Shown here piece after piece: positions 7,859-15,621 of a stretch of 64,000 nt of DNA. The DNA is from Planctomycetota bacterium (GTDB lineage: Bacteria; Planctomycetota; UBA1135): assembly GCA_004295085.1 (NCBI GenBank), contig SHNF01000018.1:124001-188000 (forward strand), written 5' to 3'. Made by a program: the position numbers and the translations under genes. Position 1 is the stretch's first letter; the number at the start of each line of letters is the position of its first letter. Below the pieces are notes generated by a model. It did not search any database. It was not told the DNA's origin and saw only the letters and a program-made list of their open reading frames with translations.

Positions 7859-10566
7859 AGGAAGAGGTGCGCACCGGTCCGGTCCTGGCGCCGTCGGGCG
7901 AGGAGTGGCGCACGACGGAGCTGCATTCGTTTCCGCCGCTCGAGCGCTGGAACGACTGGGTGGAGTACGACGCCAGGGCCTGGCCGCGCAAGGTCGAGAA
8001 GCACTACCGGCTGGTGCCGACCACCTGCTTCAACTGCGAGGCGGCGTGCGGGCTGGTCGCGTACATCGACCAGCAGAGCGGCGCGATCCGCAAGCTCGAG
8101 GGCAATCCGTACCACCCGGGCTCGCGCGGGCGCAACTGCGCCAAGGGGCCGGCTACGCTCAACCAGGTGCAGGATCCCGAGCGCATCTTGTATCCGCTCA
8201 AGCGCGTCGGGCCGCGCGGCAGCGGCAGGTTCGAGCGCACCACCTGGGACGAGGTCATCGCGACCTTCGCCGCGCGCATCCGCAAGGCCTTGCAGGAGGA
8301 CCGCCGCACCGAAGTCATGTACCACGTCGGGAGGCCGGGCGCCGACGGCTACATGGACCGCGTGCTGCAGAGCTGGGGCATCGACGGGCACAACAGCCAT
8401 ACCAACGTGTGCAGCTCGGCGGCGCGGCTGGGCTACGCGCTGTGGAGCGGCAGCGACCGGCCGTCGCCGGACCACGCCAATGCGCAGTTCATCCTGCTGC
8501 TCAGCTCGCACCTCGAGACCGGGCACTACTTCAACCCGCACGCCCAGCGCATCATGGACGGGAAGATGAGCGGCGCGAAGCTGGCGGTGGTGGACATCCG
8601 GCTCAGCAACACCGCGTCCATGGCCGACTGGTGGCTGGCGCCGCACCCCGGCAGCGAGGCGGCGCTGCTGCTCGGCTTCGCGCACGTCATCCTGGCCGAG
8701 AACCTGGAGGACCGCGAGTTCCTGCGCCAGTGGGTGAACTGGGAGGAGTACCTGCGCTGGAAGAAGCTCCCGGAGGACTTCAACGTCTTCCTGCGCGAGC
8801 TGCACCGCGAGTACTCCGCTTACACGCCCGAGTGGGTGGCCCAGGAGTGCGGCGTCAGCGCCGACGCCGTCCGCGCGATCGGGCGCGGCATCGGGCAGGC
8901 CCGCGGCGCCTTCGCCTCGCACGTGTGGCGCAACGCGGCGGCGGGCAACGCGGGCGGCTGGCAGGTGGCGCGCTGCCTGCAGTTCCTGACCGTGCTCACC
9001 GGATCGGTCGCGACCCGGGGCGGCACCGCGCTCAACACCTACAACAAGTTCGTGCCGGCGCCCTTCAAGAAGCCGCCGGGGCAGAGCGTGTGGAGTGATC
9101 TGCTGTTCCCGCCCGAATATCCGCTCAGCCATCACGAGCTGAGCTTCCTGCTGCCGCACCTGCTCAAGGAGGGGCGCGGCAAGCTCGACGTCTATTTCAC
9201 GCGGGTCTACAACCCGGTCTGGACCAATCCCGACGGCTGCACCTGGATGGAAGTGCTGTCGGAGGAGCAGAAGGTCGGGCTGCACGCCTGCCTGACGCCG
9301 GTCTGGAGCGAGACCGCGATCTGGGCCGACTACGTGCTGCCCATGGGCCTGGGGCCCGAGCGGCACGACCTCATGTCCTTCGAGACCCACGCCGGGCAGT
9401 GGCTGAGCTTCCGCCAGCCGGTGCAGCGCGTGGCGCGCGAGGCCGGCGGCGAGCCGATCGAATGGACGCACCAGGCGAATCCGGGCGAGGTCTGGGAGGA
9501 GGACGAGTTCTGGATCGCGCTGTCCTGGGCCATCGATCCCGACGGCGCGCTCGGCGTCCGCCAGTACTACGAGTCGCCGTACCGGCCCGGCCAGCGCATC
9601 AGCGTCCACGAGTACTACCGCTGGATCTTCGAGAACTCGGTGCCCGGGCTGCCCGAGGCGGCGGCGAAGGAAGGGCTCGCGCCGCTGGCCTACATGCAGA
9701 AGTACGGCTGCTTCGAGGTCAAGCGCGACGTCTACCAGCTCTACGCGCAGGTGGACGGCGGGCAGCCCAAGGGCTTCGGCACGCCGTCGAAGAAGCTGGA
9801 GTTCTTCAGCCCGACCATGGTGGAGTGGGGGCACGAGGATCAGGCGCTGCCCGGCTACGTCCAGAGCCACGTGCACCCCTCGCGTCTCGCGCACAACGAG
9901 ATGGTGCTCGTTCCGACTTTCCGGCTGCCCACGTTGATCCATACGCGCTCCGGCAATGCCAAATGGCTGTACGAGATCAGCAACAGCAATCCCGTGTGGA
10001 TTCATACGTCCGAGGCGGCCCGGCTCGGCATCCAGACCGGCGACCTGGTGCGGGTCAGCACCCGCATCGGTTATTTCGTGAACAAGGTGTGGGTGACGGA
10101 AGGGATCCGGCCCGGCATCGTGGCCTGCTCGCACCACCTGGGCCGCTGGCGCGTCGCCGGGCAGCCCGGCACCGACCGCTGGGCCTCGGCGCCGGTGCAG
10201 CTCGAGCGCGACGGGTCCGGCAAGTGGAAGATGCAGCGCGCTGGCGACGTCGCCCCCTTCGATTCGTCCGACCCCGACTCGCGCCAGGTCTGGTGGACGG
10301 ACGGCGGCGTGCACCAGAATCTCACGTTTGCCGTGCAGCCCGACCCGATCTCCGGCATGCACTGCTGGCACCAGAAGGTCACGGTGGAGCGCGCCCGCCC
10401 CGGCGACCGCTACGGCGACATCGAGGTCGACACGGCCAGGTCCTTCGAGGTCTACAAGGAGTGGCTGGCCCAGGCGCCGGCCTTCCGGCACCCGCAGAAG
10501 CTGCGCCGCCCGCTCTGGTTCAGCCGCGCCGTGCGCCCGAGCAACGAGGCGTATTACCGGCCTTGA
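7855..10566 (+). CDS. Molybdopterin oxidoreductase, DMSO reductase family catalytic subunit, no Tat signal (SoeA-like)
   Basis: GTG at 7855 overlaps the previous stop (GTGA) and gives 903 residues. Cys58, Cys61, Cys65 and Cys95 form the N-terminal [4Fe-4S] site. Cys186, in HTNVCSSAARLG, falls where the family places its molybdenum ligand, so this is a Cys-ligand enzyme. The molybdopterin dinucleotide-binding C-terminal domain runs from about 680 (VPTFRLPTLIHTRSGNAKW, ARLGIQTGDLVRVSTRIG). There is no twin-arginine leader, so the enzyme should face the cytoplasm, as described for the sulfite dehydrogenase SoeABC. That is the best functional guess, but thiosulfate, polysulfide or arsenic chemistry cannot be excluded. 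Confidence 0.85.
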   Translation: MKEEVRTGPVLAPSGEEWRTTELHSFPPLERWNDWVEYDARAWPRKVEKHYRLVPTTCFNCEAACGLVAYIDQQSGAIRKLEGNPYHPGSRGRNCAKGPATLNQVQDPERILYPLKRVGPRGSGRFERTTWDEVIATFAARIRKALQEDRRTEVMYHVGRPGADGYMDRVLQSWGIDGHNSHTNVCSSAARLGYALWSGSDRPSPDHANAQFILLLSSHLETGHYFNPHAQRIMDGKMSGAKLAVVDIRLSNTASMADWWLAPHPGSEAALLLGFAHVILAENLEDREFLRQWVNWEEYLRWKKLPEDFNVFLRELHREYSAYTPEWVAQECGVSADAVRAIGRGIGQARGAFASHVWRNAAAGNAGGWQVARCLQFLTVLTGSVATRGGTALNTYNKFVPAPFKKPPGQSVWSDLLFPPEYPLSHHELSFLLPHLLKEGRGKLDVYFTRVYNPVWTNPDGCTWMEVLSEEQKVGLHACLTPVWSETAIWADYVLPMGLGPERHDLMSFETHAGQWLSFRQPVQRVAREAGGEPIEWTHQANPGEVWEEDEFWIALSWAIDPDGALGVRQYYESPYRPGQRISVHEYYRWIFENSVPGLPEAAAKEGLAPLAYMQKYGCFEVKRDVYQLYAQVDGGQPKGFGTPSKKLEFFSPTMVEWGHEDQALPGYVQSHVHPSRLAHNEMVLVPTFRLPTLIHTRSGNAKWLYEISNSNPVWIHTSEAARLGIQTGDLVRVSTRIGYFVNKVWVTEGIRPGIVACSHHLGRWRVAGQPGTDRWASAPVQLERDGSGKWKMQRAGDVAPFDSSDPDSRQVWWTDGGVHQNLTFAVQPDPISGMHCWHQKVTVERARPGDRYGDIEVDTARSFEVYKEWLAQAPAFRHPQKLRRPLWFSRAVRPSNEAYYRP

Positions 10567-10606
10567 GTCGTTGTCGCCCGGACTTGCGGGCCGTGCAGTC
10601 CGCGAG

Positions 10607-10612
10607 TACCTT
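10607..10612 (+). promoter_or_regulatory. -10-like hexamer of the DUF433/DUF5615 pair
   Basis: TACCTT ends 6 nt before the DUF433 ATG, so the transcript would start at or very near the start codon. Confidence 0.3.
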
Positions 10613-10618
10613 GGATCC

Positions 10619-10846
10619 ATGAGTTTCGAGGACAGGATCACCATCACGCCAGGTGTCCGGAGCGGGAAGCCCTGCATCAAGGGCACTCGGATCACGGTCT
10701 ATGACGTGCTGGAGTACCTCGCCGGCGGGATGAGCGAGCAGGAGATCCTCGCCGATTTCCCCAGCCTGACCTCTGAGGACATTCGGGCCTGTCTTGCATT
10801 TGCGGCAGCCCGCGAACGGCGTCTCGCGGTTCCGCCGGCCGCGTGA
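10619..10846 (+). CDS. DUF433 antitoxin (VapB50-like)
   Basis: The ATG at 10619 gives 75 residues. The sequence ITPGVRSGKPCIKGTRITVYDVLEYLAGGMSEQEIL is characteristic of DUF433, a small helix-turn-helix fold that acts as the antitoxin in DUF433/DUF5615 modules. It would neutralise the downstream nuclease-like protein and repress the pair. The stop codon overlaps the GTG start of the toxin by 4 bp, as expected for a coupled pair. Confidence 0.88.
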   Translation: MSFEDRITITPGVRSGKPCIKGTRITVYDVLEYLAGGMSEQEILADFPSLTSEDIRACLAFAAARERRLAVPPAA

Positions 10847-11196
10847 AGTTGCTCTTCGACGAGAATCTGAGTCCGAGACTCGTTCGGCTGCTCGCAGACT
10901 CCTTTCCACAGAGTCAGCACGTGGAGCAGACTGGGCTGCGTGGTCAGACTGACCGTGCCATATGGGAGTTGGCCCGAGCTCAAGGCTTTGTGATCGTGTC
11001 CAAGGACAACGACTTTCGTCAGATTGTGTTCATGGAAGGGCCGCCTCCCAAGGTGATCTGGCTTTCGGTTGGCAATGCAGACACCCAAGGTGTCGCCGCT
11101 CTTCTCAAGGAGAATGTCGCGACAATCCGGCTGTTCCTTTCCAGTCCAGAGGAGGGCCTGCTCGTTCTGGAAACCGGCATTCGAGGAACGGACTAG
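10843..11196 (+). CDS. DUF5615 PIN-like toxin
   Basis: A 117-residue protein starting with GTG inside the DUF433 stop. The opening MKLLFDENLSPRLVRLL and the motif FVIVSKDNDFRQI supply the conserved acidic residues of the DUF5615 (Mut7-C-like) PIN fold, and a proposed metal-dependent RNase centre uses such acids. The last part (PPKVIWLSVGNADT) is also typical. With DUF433 it forms a complete type II toxin-antitoxin pair. The RNA target cannot be inferred. Confidence 0.87.
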   Translation: MKLLFDENLSPRLVRLLADSFPQSQHVEQTGLRGQTDRAIWELARAQGFVIVSKDNDFRQIVFMEGPPPKVIWLSVGNADTQGVAALLKENVATIRLFLSSPEEGLLVLETGIRGTD

Positions 11197-11208
11197 AAGC
11201 GTACTTCA

Positions 11209-11225
11209 GTGGCGCGAAGCGCCAC
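11209..11225. terminator. Hairpin between convergent genes
   Basis: GTGGCGC and GCGCCAC form a 7-bp stem closed by a GAA loop, between the converging DUF5615 and CBS genes. It could stop transcription from either side, but it lacks a U-run. Confidence 0.4.
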
Positions 11226-11264
11226 GGCCCGCCCGGCGCGGGAGGCTCGCTCTGCATCAGGAGT

Positions 11265-11834
11265 TCACGGCGCGCCGGCCAGCGCGGGCATCGGGGCGCT
11301 CGCCGCCGGAGCCATGAGGACACCGCCGCGGGGCTCGCAGATCGCCGCGAGCGTCTCGGTCACCTCGGCGACCGTCAAGCGCGGATGAGACAGGCGCTCC
11401 TCCCGGGCCGCAGCGCGTGCGAGATCGTTCATGGAGAGGATGCCGGCCAGCCGGCCAGCGTCGTCCACGACCGGGACGCGGCGCACCCGGGAGGCGCGCA
11501 TGACGCCCTCGGCGGTGGCCAGGGTGTCCGTGGGCTTGACCGCGCGCACGACGCGGGCCATGGCGTCCATCACGGCGATTTCCTTGAGGCCCCGGCCCCT
11601 GGTGTAGGCCGACATGCAGATGTCCCGGTCCGTGATGACGCCGGTCACGACGCCGTCGGCGGACACGACGGGCAGGAAGCCACAGTCACCCTCCCACATC
11701 AGCTGGGCGGCGTGATCCAGTTTGTCCTCCGCGCGGCAGCTCAGGCAGTCGCGCGTCATCAGGGAATCGACCAGGGCCGGTCCGGGCCGCGCCAGCGGCG
11801 GAGAGGCGATCGACGGAGGTGTGGCGGTTCTCAT
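11265..11834 (-). CDS. CBS-domain pair protein
   Basis: I choose the ATG at 11834, which is preceded by GGAG about 10 nt upstream, over a start 75 nt earlier. The 189-residue product is essentially two CBS domains: VDSLMTRDCLSC...FLPVVSADGVVTGVITDRDI and VMDAMARVVRAV...RRVPVVDDAGRLAGILSMNDLA. Stand-alone CBS pairs bind adenine nucleotides and sense energy or redox state; Hrp1 of the mycobacterial DosR regulon is one example. The gene follows the kinase-regulator operon but has its own copy of the shared 20-bp motif (11926-11945), with a GATCCT hexamer 42 nt downstream of the motif start. Confidence 0.88.
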   Translation of the reverse strand: MRTATPPSIASPPLARPGPALVDSLMTRDCLSCRAEDKLDHAAQLMWEGDCGFLPVVSADGVVTGVITDRDICMSAYTRGRGLKEIAVMDAMARVVRAVKPTDTLATAEGVMRASRVRRVPVVDDAGRLAGILSMNDLARAAAREERLSHPRLTVAEVTETLAAICEPRGGVLMAPAASAPMPALAGAP

Positions 11835-11925
11835 GGCAGGACTCCGGCAAGCTCGGGGAAGGAAGAGGCCGCGGGCGAAGTCCGGCGGCCTCGCAGTAGG
11901 ATCCTGCACGCGGAGCGACGGCTCT

Positions 11926-11945
11926 ACGCGGAAACTTCCCTGATC
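11926..11945 (-). promoter_or_regulatory. Shared 20-bp operator-like motif, copy A (CBS gene)
   Basis: On the minus strand the sequence is GATCAGGGAAGTTTCCGCGT. It begins just beyond the stop codon of the response-regulator gene and 92-111 nt upstream of the CBS start. A weak -10 (GATCCT, 11903-11898) starts 42 nt downstream of the motif start, the same spacing as in the other three copies. No -35 box is visible. Confidence 0.65.
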
Positions 11946-11947
11946 GG

Positions 11948-12739
11948 TCAGGCTTCCGCGAAGCCTTCGCGGATCGCGAATCGCATCAGGTCAGACCGGG
12001 CGGAGATGCCGAGCTTCTTCATGATGCGGTCCTGGTGGCCGTCGACGGTCTTGACACTGCGGCACAGTTCCGCCGCAATCTGGGTGCGGGACCGGCCTTT
12101 TCCGATGAGCCGGAGCACTTCCACCTCGCGCGGCGAGAGCCTGCTCAACGGCGTCGCCGGTCCGGCCTTGGCGCTCTTGCGCGCGCCGTTCGGAGTGCCG
12201 CCGGCTGCCGTCATCGCCGGCCGGCAGCGTTCGCGGACCTTCGGTCCCATGACGAAGGTGCCTCCCGCGCTGGCGGCCACTTCCTGGATCCCGGCGACCA
12301 TGTCCTCCAGCTCGTCCGCCTTGGAGAAGTAGCCCCAGCCGCCGCATTTGTACGCGGCGGCGAGATAACCGTCGCGGACATGGGCGCTCAGGAAGACGCA
12401 GCGAGCGCGCGGGTGCATGTGGCGGAGGCGGTCGGCCATCTCGAAGACGTCCGGGCCGGGCATCTCGATGTCGAGCAGCACGACATCCGGTTGCAGCCGG
12501 GCGGTTTCGGCCAGCAGGTTCTTGGCCGATGCGAGGCGTCCGACGACGCGAAGGCGGCCCTGAATGGCGAACTGGGCCTTGAGTCCTTCGACGAGCACGG
12601 CGTGGTCGTCCACGCACAGGATGCGCAGGACCGAGTCCGGGCCGGTGTCCGGGGCCTGGGGCTGCTGCGCCGCCGCCCTGCGGGCGCCGCGGCGCGGCGT
12701 GCCGGAAACCGGACGGGAGCGGCGGGAGGAACTGGGCAC
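11948..12739 (-). CDS. NarL/FixJ-family response regulator
   Basis: 263 residues. After a 35-residue Arg/Pro-rich N-terminus, the receiver domain (about 38-155) has the acidic pair in CVDDH, the phospho-acceptor in VVLLDIEMPG, the Ser in VFLSAH and the Lys in YFSKAD, so it looks active. A linker leads to a LuxR-type helix-turn-helix (about 195-258: LSPREVEVLRLIGKGRSRTQIAAELCRSVKTVDGH). It lies 18 bp downstream of the PAS kinase on the same strand and is its obvious partner. It is the best candidate for the protein that binds the four 20-bp motifs in this island. Confidence 0.92.
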   Translation of the reverse strand: MPSSSRRSRPVSGTPRRGARRAAAQQPQAPDTGPDSVLRILCVDDHAVLVEGLKAQFAIQGRLRVVGRLASAKNLLAETARLQPDVVLLDIEMPGPDVFEMADRLRHMHPRARCVFLSAHVRDGYLAAAYKCGGWGYFSKADELEDMVAGIQEVAASAGGTFVMGPKVRERCRPAMTAAGGTPNGARKSAKAGPATPLSRLSPREVEVLRLIGKGRSRTQIAAELCRSVKTVDGHQDRIMKKLGISARSDLMRFAIREGFAEA

Positions 12740-12757
12740 GTGGACCGGACTTCTCGT

Positions 12758-14344
12758 CTAAGGACCTCCGGCAGCGCGATGCAATGCCGTACGGATCGCG
12801 CCGACGTCCTGGCAATCGTCGATCGTAACGGGGTGCAGCGCATTCCATGCCGCGGCGGCGCCGGAATCGGGCTGGCCGAACAGGACCAGGCATCCGGCCG
12901 GATGCCGCGTGCGCCAGGCGGCTGCGGCATGCAGTGCCGAGGGCGTTGGTTCCGTGACCCAGATGTCGGCCTGGCCGCCGCCGGGAGGGACGCCGCAGCA
13001 ACGCGTCCGCACGCCGGCCAGATCGAGCAGTTGCCGGACCAGGGCGGCAGCGCGCCCGTCCGCCAGCAGGATCATGGCCGTCCTGGCATTGGGCGGCCGT
13101 GGCGCGGCTACCGCGACGGGCAACACCATCACCACCGTTGTGCCCGTGTCGGGCTGAGACTGGATCTCCACGGTCCCGCCGGCATCGGCGACCACCTTGC
13201 GCACCAGCGCCAGGCCGAGTCCGGTCCCCAGTCCGCGCGGCTTGGTGGTGAAGAAGATCTCGAAGGCGCGGCGCCGGACCTCTTCCGACATGCCGCGGCC
13301 GTTGTCGGTGACGCCGAGCCGGACGTGGGTGCCATCCTCGGCGCCCTCCGCCCAGATGTGAACGTGTCCGGCGTGCTGCCCGCCGTCGCCGGGGATCGAC
13401 TCGCCCGCGTTCACCACGAGGTTCAGTACGGCCTGGGTGAGCCCGTGCGCCGAAACACCGACCTTCGGCAGTCCCGGGGTGAACGCCGCCGTGGTCCTGA
13501 CGTGCTTGGGCACGGCCTTGGTGAGGAGGGATCCGGCCCGCAACCACCAGTCATGCAGGTCCGTGGCGGCGAGCCGGGAGTCCCGGCTGTCCGGATCGAG
13601 CGCCAGGAACTGCAACCCGTCCGCCAGCTGCTGGAGATAGGCAACGCTCTTGTGGACCATGGCGACGTGCTCGCGCACGCCCGGCTGGTCGGCCTGGGCC
13701 TGGATGGCATTGAGGTGCGCCCGCACCGGAAGCAGGACGTTGTTCATGTCGTGCCCCAGGCCCGCGGCCAGGGTGCCGATCGAGGCCATGCGGTCGGCCA
13801 TGTGCAGGCGCTGCTGCGCCTCGTGCAGCGCCGAGGTCTGCTCGGCGAGGAGTGTGATCAGGCGGACCTGCTCCTCCGCGCCGGCAGCCGCGCCGTCGCC
13901 ACGCACCGCACCGGAATGCCGGCTCAGGTCGCGGATGATGCCCACGAACAGCGGCGTTGCGTGCCCGGGAATCTCGGCCCGAGAAATGGAGAGCTCGATC
14001 GGGAACGCCGTGCCGTCCTTGCGCACGGCGTCGAACCGGCGCGCCGTATTGAGGATGTGGGTCGTGCCCGATTTCCGGTAGCGGTCGAGGTAGCCGTCGT
14101 GAGCCGAGCGGTGCGGCTCGGGCATGAGGACGTTGATGTTCCTTCCGACAAGATCCGCGGCCCTCCAGCCGAAGACGCGCTTCACGGAGTCGCTGGCGGA
14201 GTGGATGACGCCGGAACTGTCGATGGTGATGATCGGATCCAGCGCGGCTGCAAGGACAGCCTGGGCAACGCCGGCCTCGGAAGGCGTGTCCTGGGCCGCC
14301 CGCGTGGATCGCCCGCGGGACAGAGACAGTCGGCGCGCGGACAT
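12758..14344 (-). CDS. FixL-like PAS sensor histidine kinase with degenerate C-terminal receiver-like domain
   Basis: 528 residues, no membrane segment. The PAS domain (about 26-142) contains MPEPHRSAHDGYLDRYRKSG and aligns without gaps to Bradyrhizobium FixL. His82 matches the heme-ligating His200, Arg88 matches Arg206, and His96, Ile97 and Arg102 match His214, Ile215 and the ligand-sensing Arg220. The phosphorylated His is His198 in GLGHDMNN. ATP-binding boxes follow: NLVVNAGES, VTDNGRGM, FFTTKPRGLGTGLGLALV. Residues about 415-528 look like a receiver domain without the acceptor Asp. It is transcribed with the response regulator. Heme binding is inferred from residue identity only. Confidence 0.88.
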   Translation of the reverse strand: MSARRLSLSRGRSTRAAQDTPSEAGVAQAVLAAALDPIITIDSSGVIHSASDSVKRVFGWRAADLVGRNINVLMPEPHRSAHDGYLDRYRKSGTTHILNTARRFDAVRKDGTAFPIELSISRAEIPGHATPLFVGIIRDLSRHSGAVRGDGAAAGAEEQVRLITLLAEQTSALHEAQQRLHMADRMASIGTLAAGLGHDMNNVLLPVRAHLNAIQAQADQPGVREHVAMVHKSVAYLQQLADGLQFLALDPDSRDSRLAATDLHDWWLRAGSLLTKAVPKHVRTTAAFTPGLPKVGVSAHGLTQAVLNLVVNAGESIPGDGGQHAGHVHIWAEGAEDGTHVRLGVTDNGRGMSEEVRRRAFEIFFTTKPRGLGTGLGLALVRKVVADAGGTVEIQSQPDTGTTVVMVLPVAVAAPRPPNARTAMILLADGRAAALVRQLLDLAGVRTRCCGVPPGGGQADIWVTEPTPSALHAAAAWRTRHPAGCLVLFGQPDSGAAAAWNALHPVTIDDCQDVGAIRTALHRAAGGP

Positions 14345-14411
14345 GGCCGTAGTGTAGCCACGATCGTGCCCGCCGCGCGGTGAGCGGGGCGGCCGGCCTG
14401 CGCCGCTGCGC

Positions 14412-14431
14412 GATCAGGGAAGTCTCCCCGT
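14412..14431 (+). promoter_or_regulatory. Shared 20-bp operator-like motif, copy B (HMA-like gene)
   Basis: The sequence is GATCAGGGAAGTCTCCCCGT. CATGAT at 14454-14459 starts 42 nt downstream of the motif start and would serve as the -10 of the small HMA-like gene. The motif also lies 68-87 nt upstream of the divergent kinase start, so it could influence that operon, although the minus-strand spacing does not match the other copies. Confidence 0.65.
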
Positions 14432-14474
14432 GGAACCTGCGTTCCGCATGCGTCATGATGGTCATACAGCCGTG

Positions 14475-14702
14475 ATGCCACAAGACAACACGAGAACCGT
14501 GCTGATGATCTCCGGCATGCGCGACAATCGCTCACGGGAACAGGTCCTCGAGGCGTTGGAGCAGGTCGCCGGCCTGAAGGAGGCGGAGGTCAACTTGTTC
14601 CGGGCCCGCGCCATCGTCCTGCACGCGCCGCCGTGCACCGTGGCGCAGCTGGTCCAGGCCGTCGTGCAGGCCGGCTACGGCGCAACGCTCGCCGCGGATT
14701 GA
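14475..14702 (+). CDS. HMA-fold protein without the metal-binding cysteines
   Basis: The ATG at 14475 gives 75 residues; in-frame starts at 14430 and 14448 are possible, but they fall before the expected transcription start. The sequence follows a heavy-metal-associated (ferredoxin-like) domain closely: VLMISGM, then VLEALEQVAGLKEAEVNLFRARAIVL, then LVQAVVQAGYGATL. In ordinary HMA domains GM is followed by TCxxC; here it is RDNRS, so Asp and Ser replace both cysteines and copper binding in the usual way is not possible. It is the gene directly downstream of motif copy B. It may be a protein-interaction or non-metal ligand-binding module. Confidence 0.7.
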   Translation: MPQDNTRTVLMISGMRDNRSREQVLEALEQVAGLKEAEVNLFRARAIVLHAPPCTVAQLVQAVVQAGYGATLAAD

Positions 14703-14705
14703 GGC

Positions 14706-14735
14706 GGCGCCGGCGCCGTGATCGGCGCCGGCGCC
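14706..14735. terminator. Long GC hairpin between convergent HMA-like and BON genes
   Basis: GGCGCCGGCGCC is repeated in inverted form around a 6-nt loop (GTGATC), giving a perfect 12-bp GC stem 4 nt after the HMA-like stop and 24 nt before the BON stop. It is followed by CTT only, so it is a bidirectional structure with terminator potential but no U-run. Confidence 0.55.
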
Positions 14736-14758
14736 CTTGGCACGCTGCGCGGGCGCGC

Positions 14759-15436
14759 TCAGCCGTAGGCTTCGACCGTCGTCCGGTCTTCCACGCGACG
14801 GACGCCGAGCGTGGACCCCGCGATGCGGTCGATGGCGTTCTTCTCGCCCCACGACCGCACGGTTCCGGTGAGGGTCACGACGCCATCGCTGACCGCGACG
14901 CCGATCCTCCTGGCCTCGCGTTCCGCCTGGCGCTCGAGGGCCTCCTCGATCTGGCGCTGGATCTGGCCGGCGTTGACGGGCTTGGCCTCGACGATGATGT
15001 TGTTGATGACACCGCGGACGCCGGCCAGGTGTTGCACCGACTTCTCCGCCTCGTACCGTTGGACCCAGGTGTCCACGCCGCCCTGGAGCGTCACCATGCC
15101 GGAGGAAACCGTGCTCGTGATGCGGTCATCGGGCACGAGCACGTTCCACATCAGGGCGTTGCGGATGGCCTCGCAGATATCCTCGTCCGTCCTTTCCCAG
15201 ATGCCGGCCAGCTTGATCTTCATGTCGTCCACCACGTCCAGGACGCCCGCGACGCGGTGAGCAGCAGCGCGCGCGGCCAGCTTCTTCGGGTAGGAGCTGA
15301 TGTTCCCGGTCAGCGTCACGATGCCGTTGCGCACCTGTACGCCGACCTCCGTCTCCGTGACGACTGGGTCCCACGCCAGCTCGGCGAGGACATCTTTCTT
15401 GATCTGGACATCGGATTTGGTCGTTACCGTGGTCAT
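14759..15436 (-). CDS. Triple BON-domain protein
   Basis: The ATG at 15436 is preceded by a perfect GGAGG 5 nt upstream and gives 225 residues; longer in-frame starts cross the promoter region. Three BON modules occupy about 10-75, 80-150 and 155-225, each with the typical IKKDVLAELAWDP...VRNGIVTLTGNISSYPKK pattern. BON domains bind phospholipid or other surfaces in stress proteins such as OsmY. There is no signal peptide, so this copy is cytoplasmic. It carries motif copy C 102-121 nt upstream of its start. Confidence 0.88.
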   Translation of the reverse strand: MTTVTTKSDVQIKKDVLAELAWDPVVTETEVGVQVRNGIVTLTGNISSYPKKLAARAAAHRVAGVLDVVDDMKIKLAGIWERTDEDICEAIRNALMWNVLVPDDRITSTVSSGMVTLQGGVDTWVQRYEAEKSVQHLAGVRGVINNIIVEAKPVNAGQIQRQIEEALERQAEREARRIGVAVSDGVVTLTGTVRSWGEKNAIDRIAGSTLGVRRVEDRTTVEAYG

Positions 15437-15537
15437 GGCAGCCTCCGCTGCTCGCAGCATCCACTCGCCGGTGTCGCAGTCTTCTGACCGCGGCGTTTGC
15501 TTGACCATGAGGATGCCGCTCCGGAGCGGCCCCTGCG

Positions 15538-15557
15538 ACGGGAAAACTTCCCGGATC
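15538..15557 (-). promoter_or_regulatory. Shared 20-bp operator-like motif, copy C (BON gene)
   Basis: On the minus strand the sequence is GATCCGGGAAGTTTTCCCGT. CATCCT (15515-15510) starts 42 nt downstream of the motif start and resembles the GATCCT found at the same position in copy A. Confidence 0.65.
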
Positions 15558-15601
15558 CGCGCCGTCCGGGAAGCAGCTCCTCCGGAGCCGGCGGAGCCGC
15601 C

Positions 15602-15621
15602 GATCAGGGAACTTTCCCTGA
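15602..15621 (+). promoter_or_regulatory. Shared 20-bp operator-like motif, copy D (glycosyltransferase gene)
   Basis: The sequence is GATCAGGGAACTTTCCCTGA. Its inner 18 bp (15604-15621) are a perfect palindrome with 8-bp arms and a 2-bp centre, which suggests binding by a dimer. GATAAT at 15644-15649 is the best -10 of the set and again begins 42 nt downstream of the motif start. Confidence 0.7.

Noticed and set aside
7402..10695. 1,097-codon antisense frame over the molybdoenzyme genes
   Set aside because: It lies wholly opposite two well-recognised genes and its translation is Arg/Ala/Gly/His-rich with no domain, as expected from GC-rich third positions.
14412..14431. Motif copy B as a promoter element of the kinase operon as well
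   Set aside because: On the minus strand no -10-like hexamer lies at the 42-nt spacing seen for the other genes; kept only as a possibility.
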